The translations under genes and the position numbers were made by a program. DNA of 64,000 bases from Methanosarcina sp. MSH10X1 (GTDB lineage Archaea > Halobacteriota > Methanosarcinia > Methanosarcinales > Methanosarcinaceae), in contig NZ_SCHL01000001.1 of NCBI RefSeq assembly GCF_004099695.1, positions 248,001 to 312,000 on the forward strand, read 5' to 3'. Below the pieces are notes generated by a model. That model saw nothing but the letters and a program-made list of their open reading frames with translations, searched no databases and had not been told where the DNA came from. Below are positions 17,707-26,204 of this stretch, piece after piece. The number at the start of each line of letters is the position of its first letter. The first letter of the stretch is position 1.

Positions 17707-17852
17707 TGATAAAAAAAAAGAGAAATAAGAGCAATTTGGTAAATAAAGGAAAATTAATAATTCCATGCAAATACGGAGGACTTTGTATTAAGCACCCCAG
17801 TACTATGGCAGATGTGGTTTGCATAGGATGCGAGAGAGAAATAATAATGTGA
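17703..17852 (+). CDS. Small putative zinc-binding protein
   Basis: A 49-residue protein with a basic N-terminus and a CKYGGLC...CIGC cysteine arrangement suited to one zinc ion. It overlaps the decayed gene upstream by ATGA, with GGGGA as a modest ribosome site. Short cysteine proteins of this kind occur in archaeal mobile-element and regulatory contexts. It may be a survivor of a decayed operon. Moderate confidence that it is still a gene; no function assigned. Confidence 0.45.
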   Translation: MMIKKKRNKSNLVNKGKLIIPCKYGGLCIKHPSTMADVVCIGCEREIIM

Positions 17853-18628
17853 AAAGAGATTTTTTAGAGTTGAATGAAATAGGCTTCTTTTTTCTGGGAT
17901 CGAACAAACTGATAGTAAACTAATTTCATCCTATTTTAATTTTTTTCAGAAAGATTTCCAATGACCAGTACCTCATTGATTATTCTAAATCAAGATTAAG
18001 AGAAGCATTTTTGAGTTTTGTGATAGGCTAATAAAACCTCAATACTACAGCTTCTTTTAGTATTTTTAGAACTTCTATAGGAACTTAATTAATCGAGACA
18101 TCTTTTAAAACTCGGCTGAAAAAGGATTGTTAACGATATGTGGGGGTTGGGCATCTGGATATTGGGGAGTTGGGGGGTATGGGGTGGTTATTAAAAAGAG
18201 TTAAAAACAAGTCTTTAATGACCTTCCAGATGCCCAGGACTCTAATATACTTCATCATATATAAATATCGAGGATATGACTGAGCACATCCCATCTGTAG
18301 ATCTTATCTGCTCATTGGAAATTTCATTACTGACAGCTTATTTCACCCATCTCTTCCATATTTTATTCCAGTTTCAAGATGAACAGAACAATAAAACATT
18401 GAAAGCAGTTACAGGCTCTGTACAATTATCATTATTTCGGTTCTGGTTCTCACTCTCTGGAGCCATAGGAAACGTATTAAGCGATCCTTAAAACTTTCTC
18501 GCCTTATTAGTGCTTATAATTGCTTGCTTTTTATATTGAAATTCAGGCGAGGACAGAATAAAGGACTCTTTTTGCTATCTTCTCCTTTTTCAGTTCCAAA
18601 CTGCCTACAGCTTCAGGGTACAGATCTT
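17853..18628. other. Gene-poor region with G-rich inverted-repeat block
   Basis: No well-supported gene is present. A 71-codon frame at 18276-18491 follows a GAGG and a TATA-like CATATATAAATA, but its hydrophobic product is not recognisable and it may be decayed. The notable part is 18142-18235, described separately. The remainder is AT-rich. Confidence 0.4.
18142..18235 (+). repeat. G-rich tract inside a long inverted repeat
   Basis: Five runs of three to six G occur in 18142-18187 within AT-rich surroundings, meeting the usual pattern for a G-quadruplex on the + strand. Overlapping it, GGGCATCTGGA (18149-18159) pairs perfectly with TCCAGATGCCC (18225-18235). The two folds would compete. 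Confidence 0.7.
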
Positions 18629-18960
18629 TTAACAGAATTTTATTGAAGCTTTAAGGGCAAATAATGAAGCCTCTGAGTATTTTCGGTGCTTTCCATTAAC
18701 TTCATATCCTTTCTTTTCCAAAAAATCATAGTAATCGTAAATATCCCATTTAGTAAGTTCGGCGAAAGGTTTCGTGCACCACTTCGCAAAAGGTAGAAGT
18801 CTGCTGTAATGATGAACCAGAGTACGCTCTTTGACTTTACAGCCATGCTTTTTTCATGCATGTGCTTTTTCAAGTATCCGTAGTTCTCAGGGAGAATTTC
18901 ATGCTCAGAAGCTTCAAACTTTCTGATCCAGTAATCAACAGTGAAACTACTGTCAGCCAT
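18629..18960 (-). pseudogene. Tyrosine recombinase N-terminal relic
   Basis: The minus strand reads FTVDYWIRKFEASEHEILPE then YGYLKKHMHEKSMAVKSK, and, after a one-base frame change near 18830, KERTLVHHYSRLLPFAKWC, TKPFAELTKWDIYDYYDFLE and YSEASLFALKASIKF. This is the SAM-like core-binding domain of a Methanosarcina integrase. A TAA at 18629-18631 ends it, and no catalytic domain follows. It is a frameshifted, truncated remnant of a mobile element, different from the integrase at 772-2094. Confidence 0.75.
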
Positions 18961-19956
18961 GATATAGCATACAATACCAGAGCAGGCAAAAGCTCTCATT
19001 TCAGGCATATTAAGCCCATTAAAGCCCTCACCTTCGGGGAAGCCCTTTTTGATATTATCAAAGATTCAGCCCACCTTGGGGGAGCTCCGCTGAACCTTGC
19101 AGCCCATCTCGCAAAATTGGGAGCAAAACCCGCTGTGATCACGGCAGTGGGGAAGGATAAACTTGGCGAAATCCTGCTCGCAAGGGCTAGAGCAATGGGA
19201 ATTGACACTTCATATATCCTTATTGATGAAAAAAAGCCCACAGGGACGGTTACTGTCGAACTTCAGGCTGAAGGAATCCCGGTTTTTACGATTAACGAAG
19301 GCGTTGCCTGGGATGCAATTACGCCGGATGAAGAGAAATTCAGGGCTCTTTCAGGAGAGGAATGGGACGTTTTCTGCTTTGGCACCCTTGCCCAGAGGAC
19401 GGAAGAAAACCGCAAAACTCTGGAAAGGCTGCTTTCGGAAATAAGGTCAAAGCATTTCTTTTACGACATAAACCTGAGAACCGGATTTTACAAAAAAGAG
19501 TGGATACTGTTCTCCCTTGAACACACGACAATATTAAAAATGAACGAAGAAGAAGCCGATTGGCTCTCAAACCTGATTTCCGATATTGCAGACCCCTGCA
19601 AACCTTTCTGCTCCTACGAAGTCTTTTGCCGGTTCCTTACGGGAAAATACCCCGGAATATCCGTAATCTGTATAACAAAAGGTCCAAGGGGAGCTGCTGT
19701 TTACCATAAAGGCGTTTATGAGGAGGTAGAAGCTACTCCTGTAAGGGTTGCGGATACCGTAGGAGCGGGAGATGCCTTTTCCGCAGGTTTCCTTTATGCC
19801 TGCCTCTCAGGGCAAGGTGTCTCGAAAGCCGCGTCAATAGCCTCCATTCTTGGGACATATGTTGCATCAAAACCGGGTTCTGTGCCCGAATACTCAGAAG
19901 AGCTCAGGGAAAAACTCAAAGCCTGGGGATTGGATTTAAGCTCGGTTAGAAATTAA
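18901..19956 (+). CDS. PfkB-family carbohydrate kinase (fructokinase-like)
   Basis: A sugar kinase of the ribokinase/PfkB family, cytoplasmic. It has the N-terminal glycine motif HLGGAPLNLAAHLAKLG and the C-terminal signature DTVGAGDAFSAGF with the catalytic Asp. The closest subgroup by pattern is fructokinase. The start is a problem: the conserved domain begins near 19009 (KPIKALTFGEALFD), where homologs should start, but that codon is ATT. The nearest standard start, ATG 18901 with a GGGAG ribosome site, lies within DNA that is antisense integrase relic and adds about 36 unrelated residues. The 5' end was probably replaced when the relic inserted, or an ATT start is used. Confidence 0.85.
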   Translation: MLRSFKLSDPVINSETTVSHDIAYNTRAGKSSHFRHIKPIKALTFGEALFDIIKDSAHLGGAPLNLAAHLAKLGAKPAVITAVGKDKLGEILLARARAMGIDTSYILIDEKKPTGTVTVELQAEGIPVFTINEGVAWDAITPDEEKFRALSGEEWDVFCFGTLAQRTEENRKTLERLLSEIRSKHFFYDINLRTGFYKKEWILFSLEHTTILKMNEEEADWLSNLISDIADPCKPFCSYEVFCRFLTGKYPGISVICITKGPRGAAVYHKGVYEEVEATPVRVADTVGAGDAFSAGFLYACLSGQGVSKAASIASILGTYVASKPGSVPEYSEELREKLKAWGLDLSSVRN

Positions 19957-19983
19957 ATATTTCAACTAATTGATACAGCAATA

Positions 19984-20583
19984 TTAAAAAGGAATTCCCC
20001 AGAGAGGAAACCATTTTTCTACATTTTTTTCGACAGGCATTTCCCTCTCCATTTCTGCCCTTAGCCTGAACTCAAAGGGGTTGTCTCTCTGCTTGCCTGA
20101 TAGCGGGACAAAGGGATAATAGGTTCCCTGCTTAAAATTGTAGATCCAGTAAACTGCTTTTCCGCCGCCGGATTTTCCGGCTTCGGGCTCGCTGTCAAAC
20201 CTGTAAATGGCACAGAGAAGCTGTTCGCCAAAGCCGTGCTCTTCAAGGGTCTCACTTACAAGGTGAATGCTTGCAACAAGATCCTCAAAGTCCGGGTCTT
20301 TGAAAATAGCCCACAGGAAGTTAAATTCATCTTTCTCAAGCCTGAATTCGGTTTTTGTTTCCTTTGAGCTGTATTCCAGAAGTTCCTGAATCTCTTTTCG
20401 CGCAGATTCGTACGCGGAAGCCCCTATAGGCTTAAAGCAAATCCCTGCAGCTCCTGATGGTTTCAGGTTCAGGCTGCTTTCCAGAGTAATGCTTGCCGTG
20501 GAGATTGCAAAGAGCTTGTCGGTTTTTGCTTTCGGGAGCCTGCTCCTCCCGAGAACCGCATCCATAAAATCCCGGAAACCCAT
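19984..20583 (-). CDS. pspAB: PspA-associated protein PspAB
   Basis: A 199-residue soluble protein. The opening MGFRDFMDAVLGRSR, then DKLFAISTASITLESSLNL, and GICFKPI match the PspAB family, found beside HtpX in haloarchaea and Methanosarcina and linked to membrane-stress responses. It lies 54 bp downstream of htpX on the same strand, so the two likely form an operon. No enzyme motif is visible. The start ATG follows a GGAG ribosome site. The role in membrane protein quality control is inferred from the neighbour. Confidence 0.85.
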   Translation of the reverse strand: MGFRDFMDAVLGRSRLPKAKTDKLFAISTASITLESSLNLKPSGAAGICFKPIGASAYESARKEIQELLEYSSKETKTEFRLEKDEFNFLWAIFKDPDFEDLVASIHLVSETLEEHGFGEQLLCAIYRFDSEPEAGKSGGGKAVYWIYNFKQGTYYPFVPLSGKQRDNPFEFRLRAEMEREMPVEKNVEKWFPLWGIPF

Positions 20584-20637
20584 TTAATTTCTCCTTACTT
20601 ACTCATACCTGAAGGTATTCTGTTGATTTATACCTGT

Positions 20638-21522
20638 TTAAGCCATGTCCTGCTGCATTTTTTCAAGTCTTGCTATTCTTTTTTCAACGGACGGATGGGT
20701 GGAGAAAATATCCATTATAGAAGAACCTGAGAGTGCAGGCACCGTGAAAAAGGCATTCATTCCTTCTACTGACCTGAGGTCCTGGCTCGGAACCCTCGCC
20801 ATAACCCCGCTTATCTTCATGAGGGCAGATGCGAGAACAGACGGCTGACCGGTAATAACGGCTGCGCCCCGGTCTGCAGCATACTCTCGGTAGCGGGAAA
20901 GGGCACGAATCAGTATGAAACTGACAATCCAGACCGCAATTGAAACCAGCCAGATAAATATAATGCCTCCGCCATCCCGCCGCCGGTCTCCTCCCATACC
21001 TCCGAAATATAAGCTGTAGCGCATAAAGTAGAAAGCTAGAGTCGAGATGAAGCTGGCAATTGTCATCACAGCCATGTCCCTGTTCTTGACATGACTGAGT
21101 TCATGGGCAAGCACGGCTTCAAGTTCGGCTGGGGAGAGCTTATCCAGAATCCCTGTCGTAACTGCAACGACTGCTTTATTCTGGCTCCGGCCTGTCGCAA
21201 AGGCATTCGGGATCTGAGATTTGACAATTGCCACCTGAGGTTTCGGGAGATCAGCTATTGCGCAGAGCCTGGTGATCATTCCGTGCAGTTGCGGAGCTTC
21301 ACTTTCAGAAACAACATGCGCTCCGGTTGACATAAGTACCAGTTTGTCCGAATAAAAATATTGTATAGCCATGAAAAACCCGACAAACAGAACCATAAAA
21401 ACCGGAGGCGTTCCGTAGTACGAGAGAAACGCCAGGAAAAAAAGGTAAACTACTGCCAGAAGAAACATTGTGAAAATCATCCGTCCCTGAAGTCCCAAGT
21501 CCCGTTGCCACTTTCGTTTCAT
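20638..21522 (-). CDS. htpX: HtpX membrane zinc metalloprotease
   Basis: A 294-residue M48 protease of the cytoplasmic membrane that clears damaged membrane proteins. The HELSHVKNRD zinc site, two N-terminal hydrophobic helices, a third hydrophobic region around 180-205, and the downstream REYAADRGA segment with the third zinc ligand are all present. The product ends STHPSVEKRIARLEKMQ, the usual HtpX C-terminus. Its first position in an operon with pspAB agrees with stress induction. The upstream region has only weak promoter signs. Confidence 0.95.
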   Translation of the reverse strand: MKRKWQRDLGLQGRMIFTMFLLAVVYLFFLAFLSYYGTPPVFMVLFVGFFMAIQYFYSDKLVLMSTGAHVVSESEAPQLHGMITRLCAIADLPKPQVAIVKSQIPNAFATGRSQNKAVVAVTTGILDKLSPAELEAVLAHELSHVKNRDMAVMTIASFISTLAFYFMRYSLYFGGMGGDRRRDGGGIIFIWLVSIAVWIVSFILIRALSRYREYAADRGAAVITGQPSVLASALMKISGVMARVPSQDLRSVEGMNAFFTVPALSGSSIMDIFSTHPSVEKRIARLEKMQQDMA

Positions 21523-22392
21523 TGATTACAGCTCCTTAATTTGATTGAGAGAGTGAATAAAATTGCAGTTAAATGAAGTTAAATTGTAATTAAATCTGAG
21601 TTAAATTATAATTATGCATACGTTAATAAAAGCCAGGTCCCAGTAGATAAACTTACAGGTGGTTAACCTCCAGATCAAATATTTGCACTATACACAGGTA
21701 AATTGAAAGAGGAGTCTAAACAAAGGCAGCAAGAGCATGATATAGCCTGATTTTCACCTTGGAGACGAAGATTAGCTCAGCTATATATATCCAATAAAAT
21801 ATTTCCTCAAAGATTAAAATTCTTTCCCCTTACGAAATAACTCAGAATTCCTGCGGTTTCAAGAGATTGTTTAAGAGATTAGCTCAAGGATAGCGTTTAT
21901 CAGATCGAATCGAAGGAAGAGATAAAATCCGGGAAGCTAACTTACCAGACAGAGTAAAAAGAAGGGGATAAACTGAAAAATTAATTTGCCAGATAGAATA
22001 AAAAACTTTAAAGAATAGCAAAAGGTTCAGACGCGAACAATACAACTGGAGATCTGGCGTATGAAAAATAGCAGAATATTTATAATTGATATGTAATTTC
22101 TCTGATAGACTTACAAACGGATAAGAAGTTTAAATTTATACAAATTGGTATAAGAATACGAAATAAAATTTATAAAACTGAATAATAGGGTTTATAAATT
22201 CTGCATTCATCTATGGAGAATACGATGAGACTCATCTGAAAAAAGATGCCTTTCCTGCAGAATCTCCCCGGGCGGCAGGAATTAGGAGACTGCTATCAGA
22301 AGTAAATTCTGTCATTAGACTCTCTTATTAAAATTGGCATCTCCTGTTAAAAATTAGTCTTTCCTTATTGAAAAAAAGTTACGGGTCCAGCC
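21523..22392. other. Gene-free divergent region with hairpins before the ABC operon
   Basis: About 870 bp separate htpX (minus) and the ABC transporter (plus). No gene is supported. TATA-like TTTATAAATT sequences occur near 22190-22199. The expected leader after that contains a 13-bp palindrome, GATGAGACTCATC (22224-22236), and arms TTCCTGC/GCAGGAA (22252-22281) around a GC-rich loop. These could be regulatory. Confidence 0.4.
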
Positions 22393-23196
22393 ATGCAAAA
22401 TATACTCTCAGTCCAATCCCTTACAAAAAAATTCGATGATTTTACGGCTGTGAAAGATATAAGCTTCAATGTTAAGACCGGTTCGATATTTGCTTTTCTC
22501 GGGCCAAACGGGGCAGGCAAATCCACAACCATTAAAATGCTCACAACCGTCCTTAAGCCCACATCAGGGGAAATAAGCATTAACGGTTTCGATGCACTCA
22601 AAGAACAGGACAGGGCTCGCGCATCTTTCGGGATAGTCTTCCAGGATCACAGCCTTGACGACGAGCTGACAGCTTACGAGAACATTGTTTATCATGCCGT
22701 AATCTACAAAGTCCCCAAAAAAGAGAGGGCTGAAAGAATCCGAAAAGCCCTGGAGATTGTCGGGCTCTGGGACAGGCGGGAAGATTATGTTAAAAAGTAT
22801 TCAGGCGGAATGAAGCGCAGGCTTGAGATTGCGCGGGCGCTTGTCCATTATCCAAAAATCCTTTTTCTCGACGAACCGACAGTAGGGCTTGACCCTCAGA
22901 CCCGAAACTCAATCTGGAACCACATCAAGAGCCTGAATCAGGAAAAAGGAATGACAATTTTTCTTACCACGCACTATATGGAAGAAGCCGAAGCAATTGC
23001 AGACCAGATCGCAATTATTGATCACGGAAAAATTATAGAATCCGGTACTGTTGAAGAAATAAAGAGACGGACAGAAACCGAATCTCTGGAAGAGGCTTTT
23101 CTGAAATTGACAGGGAGGGATATCAGGGATGAGAATAACGGGTCTGGAGTTAAAGCGCGAACGATAAGGGGCATGAGAAGGAGGAAGAGGAATTGA
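22393..23196 (+). CDS. ABC transporter ATP-binding protein (DrrA-like)
   Basis: A 267-residue nucleotide-binding subunit of an ABC exporter at the membrane's inner face. Walker A GPNGAGKSTT, signature YSGGMKRRLEIA, Walker B ILFLDEPTVGLDP and the switch His in LTTHYMEEAE are intact. The C-terminal tail is basic and variable. The DrrA/NodI/CcmA subgroup drives drug or polymer export. Its stop overlaps the start of the permease by four bases, showing translational coupling. Substrate unknown. Confidence 0.93.
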   Translation: MQNILSVQSLTKKFDDFTAVKDISFNVKTGSIFAFLGPNGAGKSTTIKMLTTVLKPTSGEISINGFDALKEQDRARASFGIVFQDHSLDDELTAYENIVYHAVIYKVPKKERAERIRKALEIVGLWDRREDYVKKYSGGMKRRLEIARALVHYPKILFLDEPTVGLDPQTRNSIWNHIKSLNQEKGMTIFLTTHYMEEAEAIADQIAIIDHGKIIESGTVEEIKRRTETESLEEAFLKLTGRDIRDENNGSGVKARTIRGMRRRKRN

Positions 23197-23945
23197 TCGA
23201 GGTAATCTATGTCCTCTGGCTCAGGCAGATAAAACACTACTGGCGCTCCAAAGCCAGGTTGCTGGGTTCTCTCGGGCAGCCCCTGCTCTTCCTGGTGACA
23301 TTCGGGTTCGGATTCGGCCCCATGTATACGCGGGCAAGCGGCGGGGCAAACTACATGGATTTCCTTGCGCCGGGAATTGTTTCCATGTCGATTCTGTTTA
23401 CTGCTGTTTTTTCAGGGCTTGAGGTAATCTGGGACAGGCAGTTCGGCTTTCTCAAAGAAACACTCGTAGCCCCGATCTCAAGGACAGAAATAATGATTGG
23501 AAAAACCCTTGGAGGCGCAACCATAGCCATGATCCAGGGCCTGATCGTGCTGAGCCTGACTTATGTGCTCGGGTTCAGGATTCCTGATCTCGCAAGCCTC
23601 GGGCTCGGGCTGGTCTTTATGTTCCTGATAGCGGTCTTCTTTACGGGCCTCGGCCTTGCCATTGCCTCAAAAATGAAAGATATGCACGGTTTCCAGCTCA
23701 TCATGAATTTCCTGATTATGCCCATCTTCTTTCTGTCCGGCGCCCTCTTCCCCCTTGAAAACCTGCCGTCGCCGATTTATTTCATAAGCAGGATCGATCC
23801 CCTGACCTACGGGGTGGACGGCTTAAGGGGAGCCCTTGTCGGAATGAGTACATATGGAGTCTATAATGACCTGGCAGTAATAGGTTTACTCTCAGTTCTC
23901 GTTTGCGCAATCGGGACAGTACTTTTCTCGAAGCTTGAGGCCTAA
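23193..23945 (+). CDS. ABC-2 type permease (DrrB-like)
   Basis: A 250-residue membrane subunit with six helices, partner of the ATPase just upstream. The ABC-2 pattern is clear: DRQFGFLKETLVAPISRTEI in the coupling region and FLIMPIFFLSGALFPLENLP, then IDPLTYGVDGLRGAL. The start is a TTG overlapping the TGA of the ATPase gene, preceded by GGAGGAAGAGG. The pair forms a half-transporter dimer that probably exports a hydrophobic compound. A hairpin at 23960 follows. Confidence 0.92.
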   Translation: MIEVIYVLWLRQIKHYWRSKARLLGSLGQPLLFLVTFGFGFGPMYTRASGGANYMDFLAPGIVSMSILFTAVFSGLEVIWDRQFGFLKETLVAPISRTEIMIGKTLGGATIAMIQGLIVLSLTYVLGFRIPDLASLGLGLVFMFLIAVFFTGLGLAIASKMKDMHGFQLIMNFLIMPIFFLSGALFPLENLPSPIYFISRIDPLTYGVDGLRGALVGMSTYGVYNDLAVIGLLSVLVCAIGTVLFSKLEA

Positions 23946-23959
23946 GCGTCTTTTTCGCT

Positions 23960-23993
23960 CAAGCCTTTTTTGAAAAGGCTTGTTATCTTTTCT
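23960..23993 (+). terminator. Terminator hairpin after the ABC operon
   Basis: CAAGCCTTTT and AAAAGGCTTG pair with a short loop, 15 bp after the permease stop, followed by ATCTTTT. It belongs to the same hairpin family as the repeats at 59788-60325. Confidence 0.65.
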
Positions 23994-24273
23994 CGAAGCT
24001 TGCAGCGTAAGCGCCTTCTTCCTTCCGAAATACGGGTTTGAAGCCCAAAGTTCCGCATGAATCAAAGTATTATATATAGCATTAATGTTTATTCTACATC
24101 GTTATCGTATTATTATATACCTTAAATCCGATAGCTATTAATCGTATCCGGAATTTACGGCTTACACGACATTACTCAGTATTTACAGCAGATCCTTTGA
24201 ATTGACGTGTGAAAAGATTCTTTAAATTGACATGATTTTTTAAATTGGCATATGAAAAAATGAGGCATTGCAG

Positions 24274-24900
24274 ATGCTGGATTTTAGCGAATTCTTATTC
24301 CTGGGAGCTTTTCTCGGTCTTGCAGCAGGTATGTCTCCGGGCCCCCTGCTGGCTGTAACCATTTCCGAAACTCTACAGCACGGCAAATGGGAAGGTATAA
24401 AGGTTGCAATATCTCCCCTGATTACGGATCTGCCAATAATTTTATTCATTTTATATTTTCTGTCGCATTTGACAAATTATAGTTCTATTATCGGTATTAT
24501 TGCATTTTCCGGGGCTTCCTATCTCATATATTCAGGAGTGGAAGCCCTGAAAACCAGACCGGATAGTATTGAATTAAACGTAGAAAAAAAAGATGCCCTT
24601 AAAAAGGGAATTATTGTTAACTTCGGGAACCCACACCCATATATCTTCTGGATCTCGATAGGCGGGCCGATAATTTTTAAGAGCCTGCACGCTCACATTT
24701 CAGCTACAATTTTATTCATACTGGGTTTTTATAGCTTTCTCGTAGGCTCAAAAATCGTTATAACACTAATTGTAGAGAAATCAAAGTCTTTTATCAACAG
24801 CAAATATTATTTTTTGATCATTCATATGCTGGGAATTGCACAGATCGTATTCGGACTTGCTTTTATAAAAATGGGTCTTGAATCATTCAATGTAATATAA
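24274..24900 (+). CDS. LysE-family exporter (second, diverged)
   Basis: A 208-residue membrane protein with about six helices. MSPGPLLAVTISETLQHGKWEGIK corresponds to the LysE first-helix motif, and GIIVNFGNPHPYIFWISIGGP to the conserved central block, with HPYIFW replacing the NPK seen in the copy at 13204. The start is ATG 24274, with a GAGG ribosome site nine bases before it. The gene stands alone. It probably exports a small zwitterionic metabolite; substrate unknown. Confidence 0.85.
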   Translation: MLDFSEFLFLGAFLGLAAGMSPGPLLAVTISETLQHGKWEGIKVAISPLITDLPIILFILYFLSHLTNYSSIIGIIAFSGASYLIYSGVEALKTRPDSIELNVEKKDALKKGIIVNFGNPHPYIFWISIGGPIIFKSLHAHISATILFILGFYSFLVGSKIVITLIVEKSKSFINSKYYFLIIHMLGIAQIVFGLAFIKMGLESFNVI

Positions 24901-25231
24901 TTTTAGTTTTTTGTTTTCAATTTCACAATAGATTAAGGTAGTAATTAAAAGATCTGAAACCTATTAACTCAAGCCTACTTCCGATCTACATAGGCAAACT
25001 GAGTAAGTAATACCTTCTGTTGAGTTCGAACGAAAAACAGGACTACTTAAACTGTCCTGTATCCTGACCCGTAAAAGATTATTAGTCATCTCTACTGTTA
25101 TTGTCACATGCGGAACCGGACAGCGATCAGAGCCTAGGCAAAAAACTCGCAACACAGCTTCAGCTTGTTTTACAACAATAATTCAGAAGTATTCAAAATT
25201 AAGAAAAGAATCAATTGTCTGAAATCAATGC

Positions 25232-25440
25232 TCTGAAAATCAGTTTAGAAGTAGATGGTAGAGTCTGAGTCCCTATTCTCAGGTCCCTACCTGCGATCCA
25301 ACACAAAGATTAAGAGGAAACCCTATTACTCTTAATCTGTACCTTTATAATGGCCCGGTTATATATATCATAAACGATACGAAACATTGGTTCTGAGTTG
25401 AATTTTTAATATAATTGAAGAATTATATTATATTAAAAAT
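25232..25440 (-). ncRNA. Repeated structured element A, copy 1
   Basis: First of three near-identical copies of about 190-210 bp in the kinase cluster (also 31509 and 38518). Conserved folds are a hairpin GGTAGAG-CTGAG / CTCAG-CCCTACC and a perfect stem GATTAAGAG/CTCTTAATC. Here the first stem has one A-C mismatch on the + strand, which becomes a G-U wobble on the minus strand, so a minus-strand RNA is favoured. A TATA-like ATATATATAACC lies suitably upstream on that strand. RNA status is inferred. Confidence 0.5.
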
Positions 25441-25534
25441 TATAACGATATTAAAACAAAATATACAGGACGATTTTTTGTTTAAAAACAATTTTTTGTA
25501 TAATTAATTTAAAATAATTTGTTTCTATTATATT

Positions 25535-25735
25535 CTGGAGTTAGGAAGTCCAGTCTGAATATGGTTTGGGGAATCATCTTTCAATAAAAAAATCCTCAAT
25601 CAAAAAATCCTCAATAAAACAATCATCTGAGCCGCTGATCTTTCCTCGGAAAGTATGCCTTGGGAGCATAACTTCGGAGAAACTGTACCGGGGATACAGT
25701 ATCAGCATTTCCGGTTTTCTTCTTACATTATATTT
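25535..25735 (+). ncRNA. Repeated structured element B, copy 1
   Basis: Most diverged of four related elements (others at 31913, 41131, 43950). It opens with CTGGAGTTAGGAAGTC and includes the hairpins TATGC/GCATA and ACTGTA/TACAGT separated by G-rich loops. It lies about 470 bp before the first kinase gene. RNA nature is inferred from the conserved stems. Confidence 0.4.
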
Positions 25736-25812
25736 CGATGCTTTCAATATACTCTTACATCTTCAGTTTTCAATATTTTCGACTTGTTCCAAATATATTT
25801 GTTATCAGTCTG

Positions 25813-25866
25813 CTAGTAGACTGATATATCCTAGTAGACTGATATATCCTAGTAGACTGATATATC
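25813..25866. repeat. 18-bp tandem repeat, three copies
   Basis: Three exact copies of CTAGTAGACTGATATATC lie in the spacer before the first kinase gene. The region 24901-26204 otherwise holds only elements A and B; no gene is supported there. Confidence 0.9.
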
Positions 25867-26204
25867 CTCCAGTTAAAGATCTTCTAAATTAAAATTAAGA
25901 CAAAAAGATATTTGTTCCGATTCTCCACCTGCAAGCTTCAGGGTTTTGTCGGAACGTATCTTAAAATTATTGCGATGATCCCTTCGACAAAACTTTTTGA
26001 TATGCATAAACCTGAACGCAGATTTATAAAGGACTCCCTATATTAATTATATCAGTAACTCATTTATGAGTAAACAATTATATAAAGAAATAAAATCGGG
26101 TTTCCAAAAATACATTTAGGATTAGATAAAATAAAAGCTGTAGCCATAAATAAATTAAGACACTGAGACAAAACTTTCGACATCGTATTTTCACAGGAGA
26201 AAAA

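Noticed and set aside
18276-18491. 71-codon frame after a TATA-like site and GAGG
   Set aside because: Start signals are fair, but the hydrophobic product has no recognisable pattern and nearby frames look decayed; not listed as a gene.
25566-25892. 108-codon frame in the first kinase spacer
   Set aside because: Runs through element B and the 18-bp repeats (SRLIYP repeated); protein is explained by repeats.
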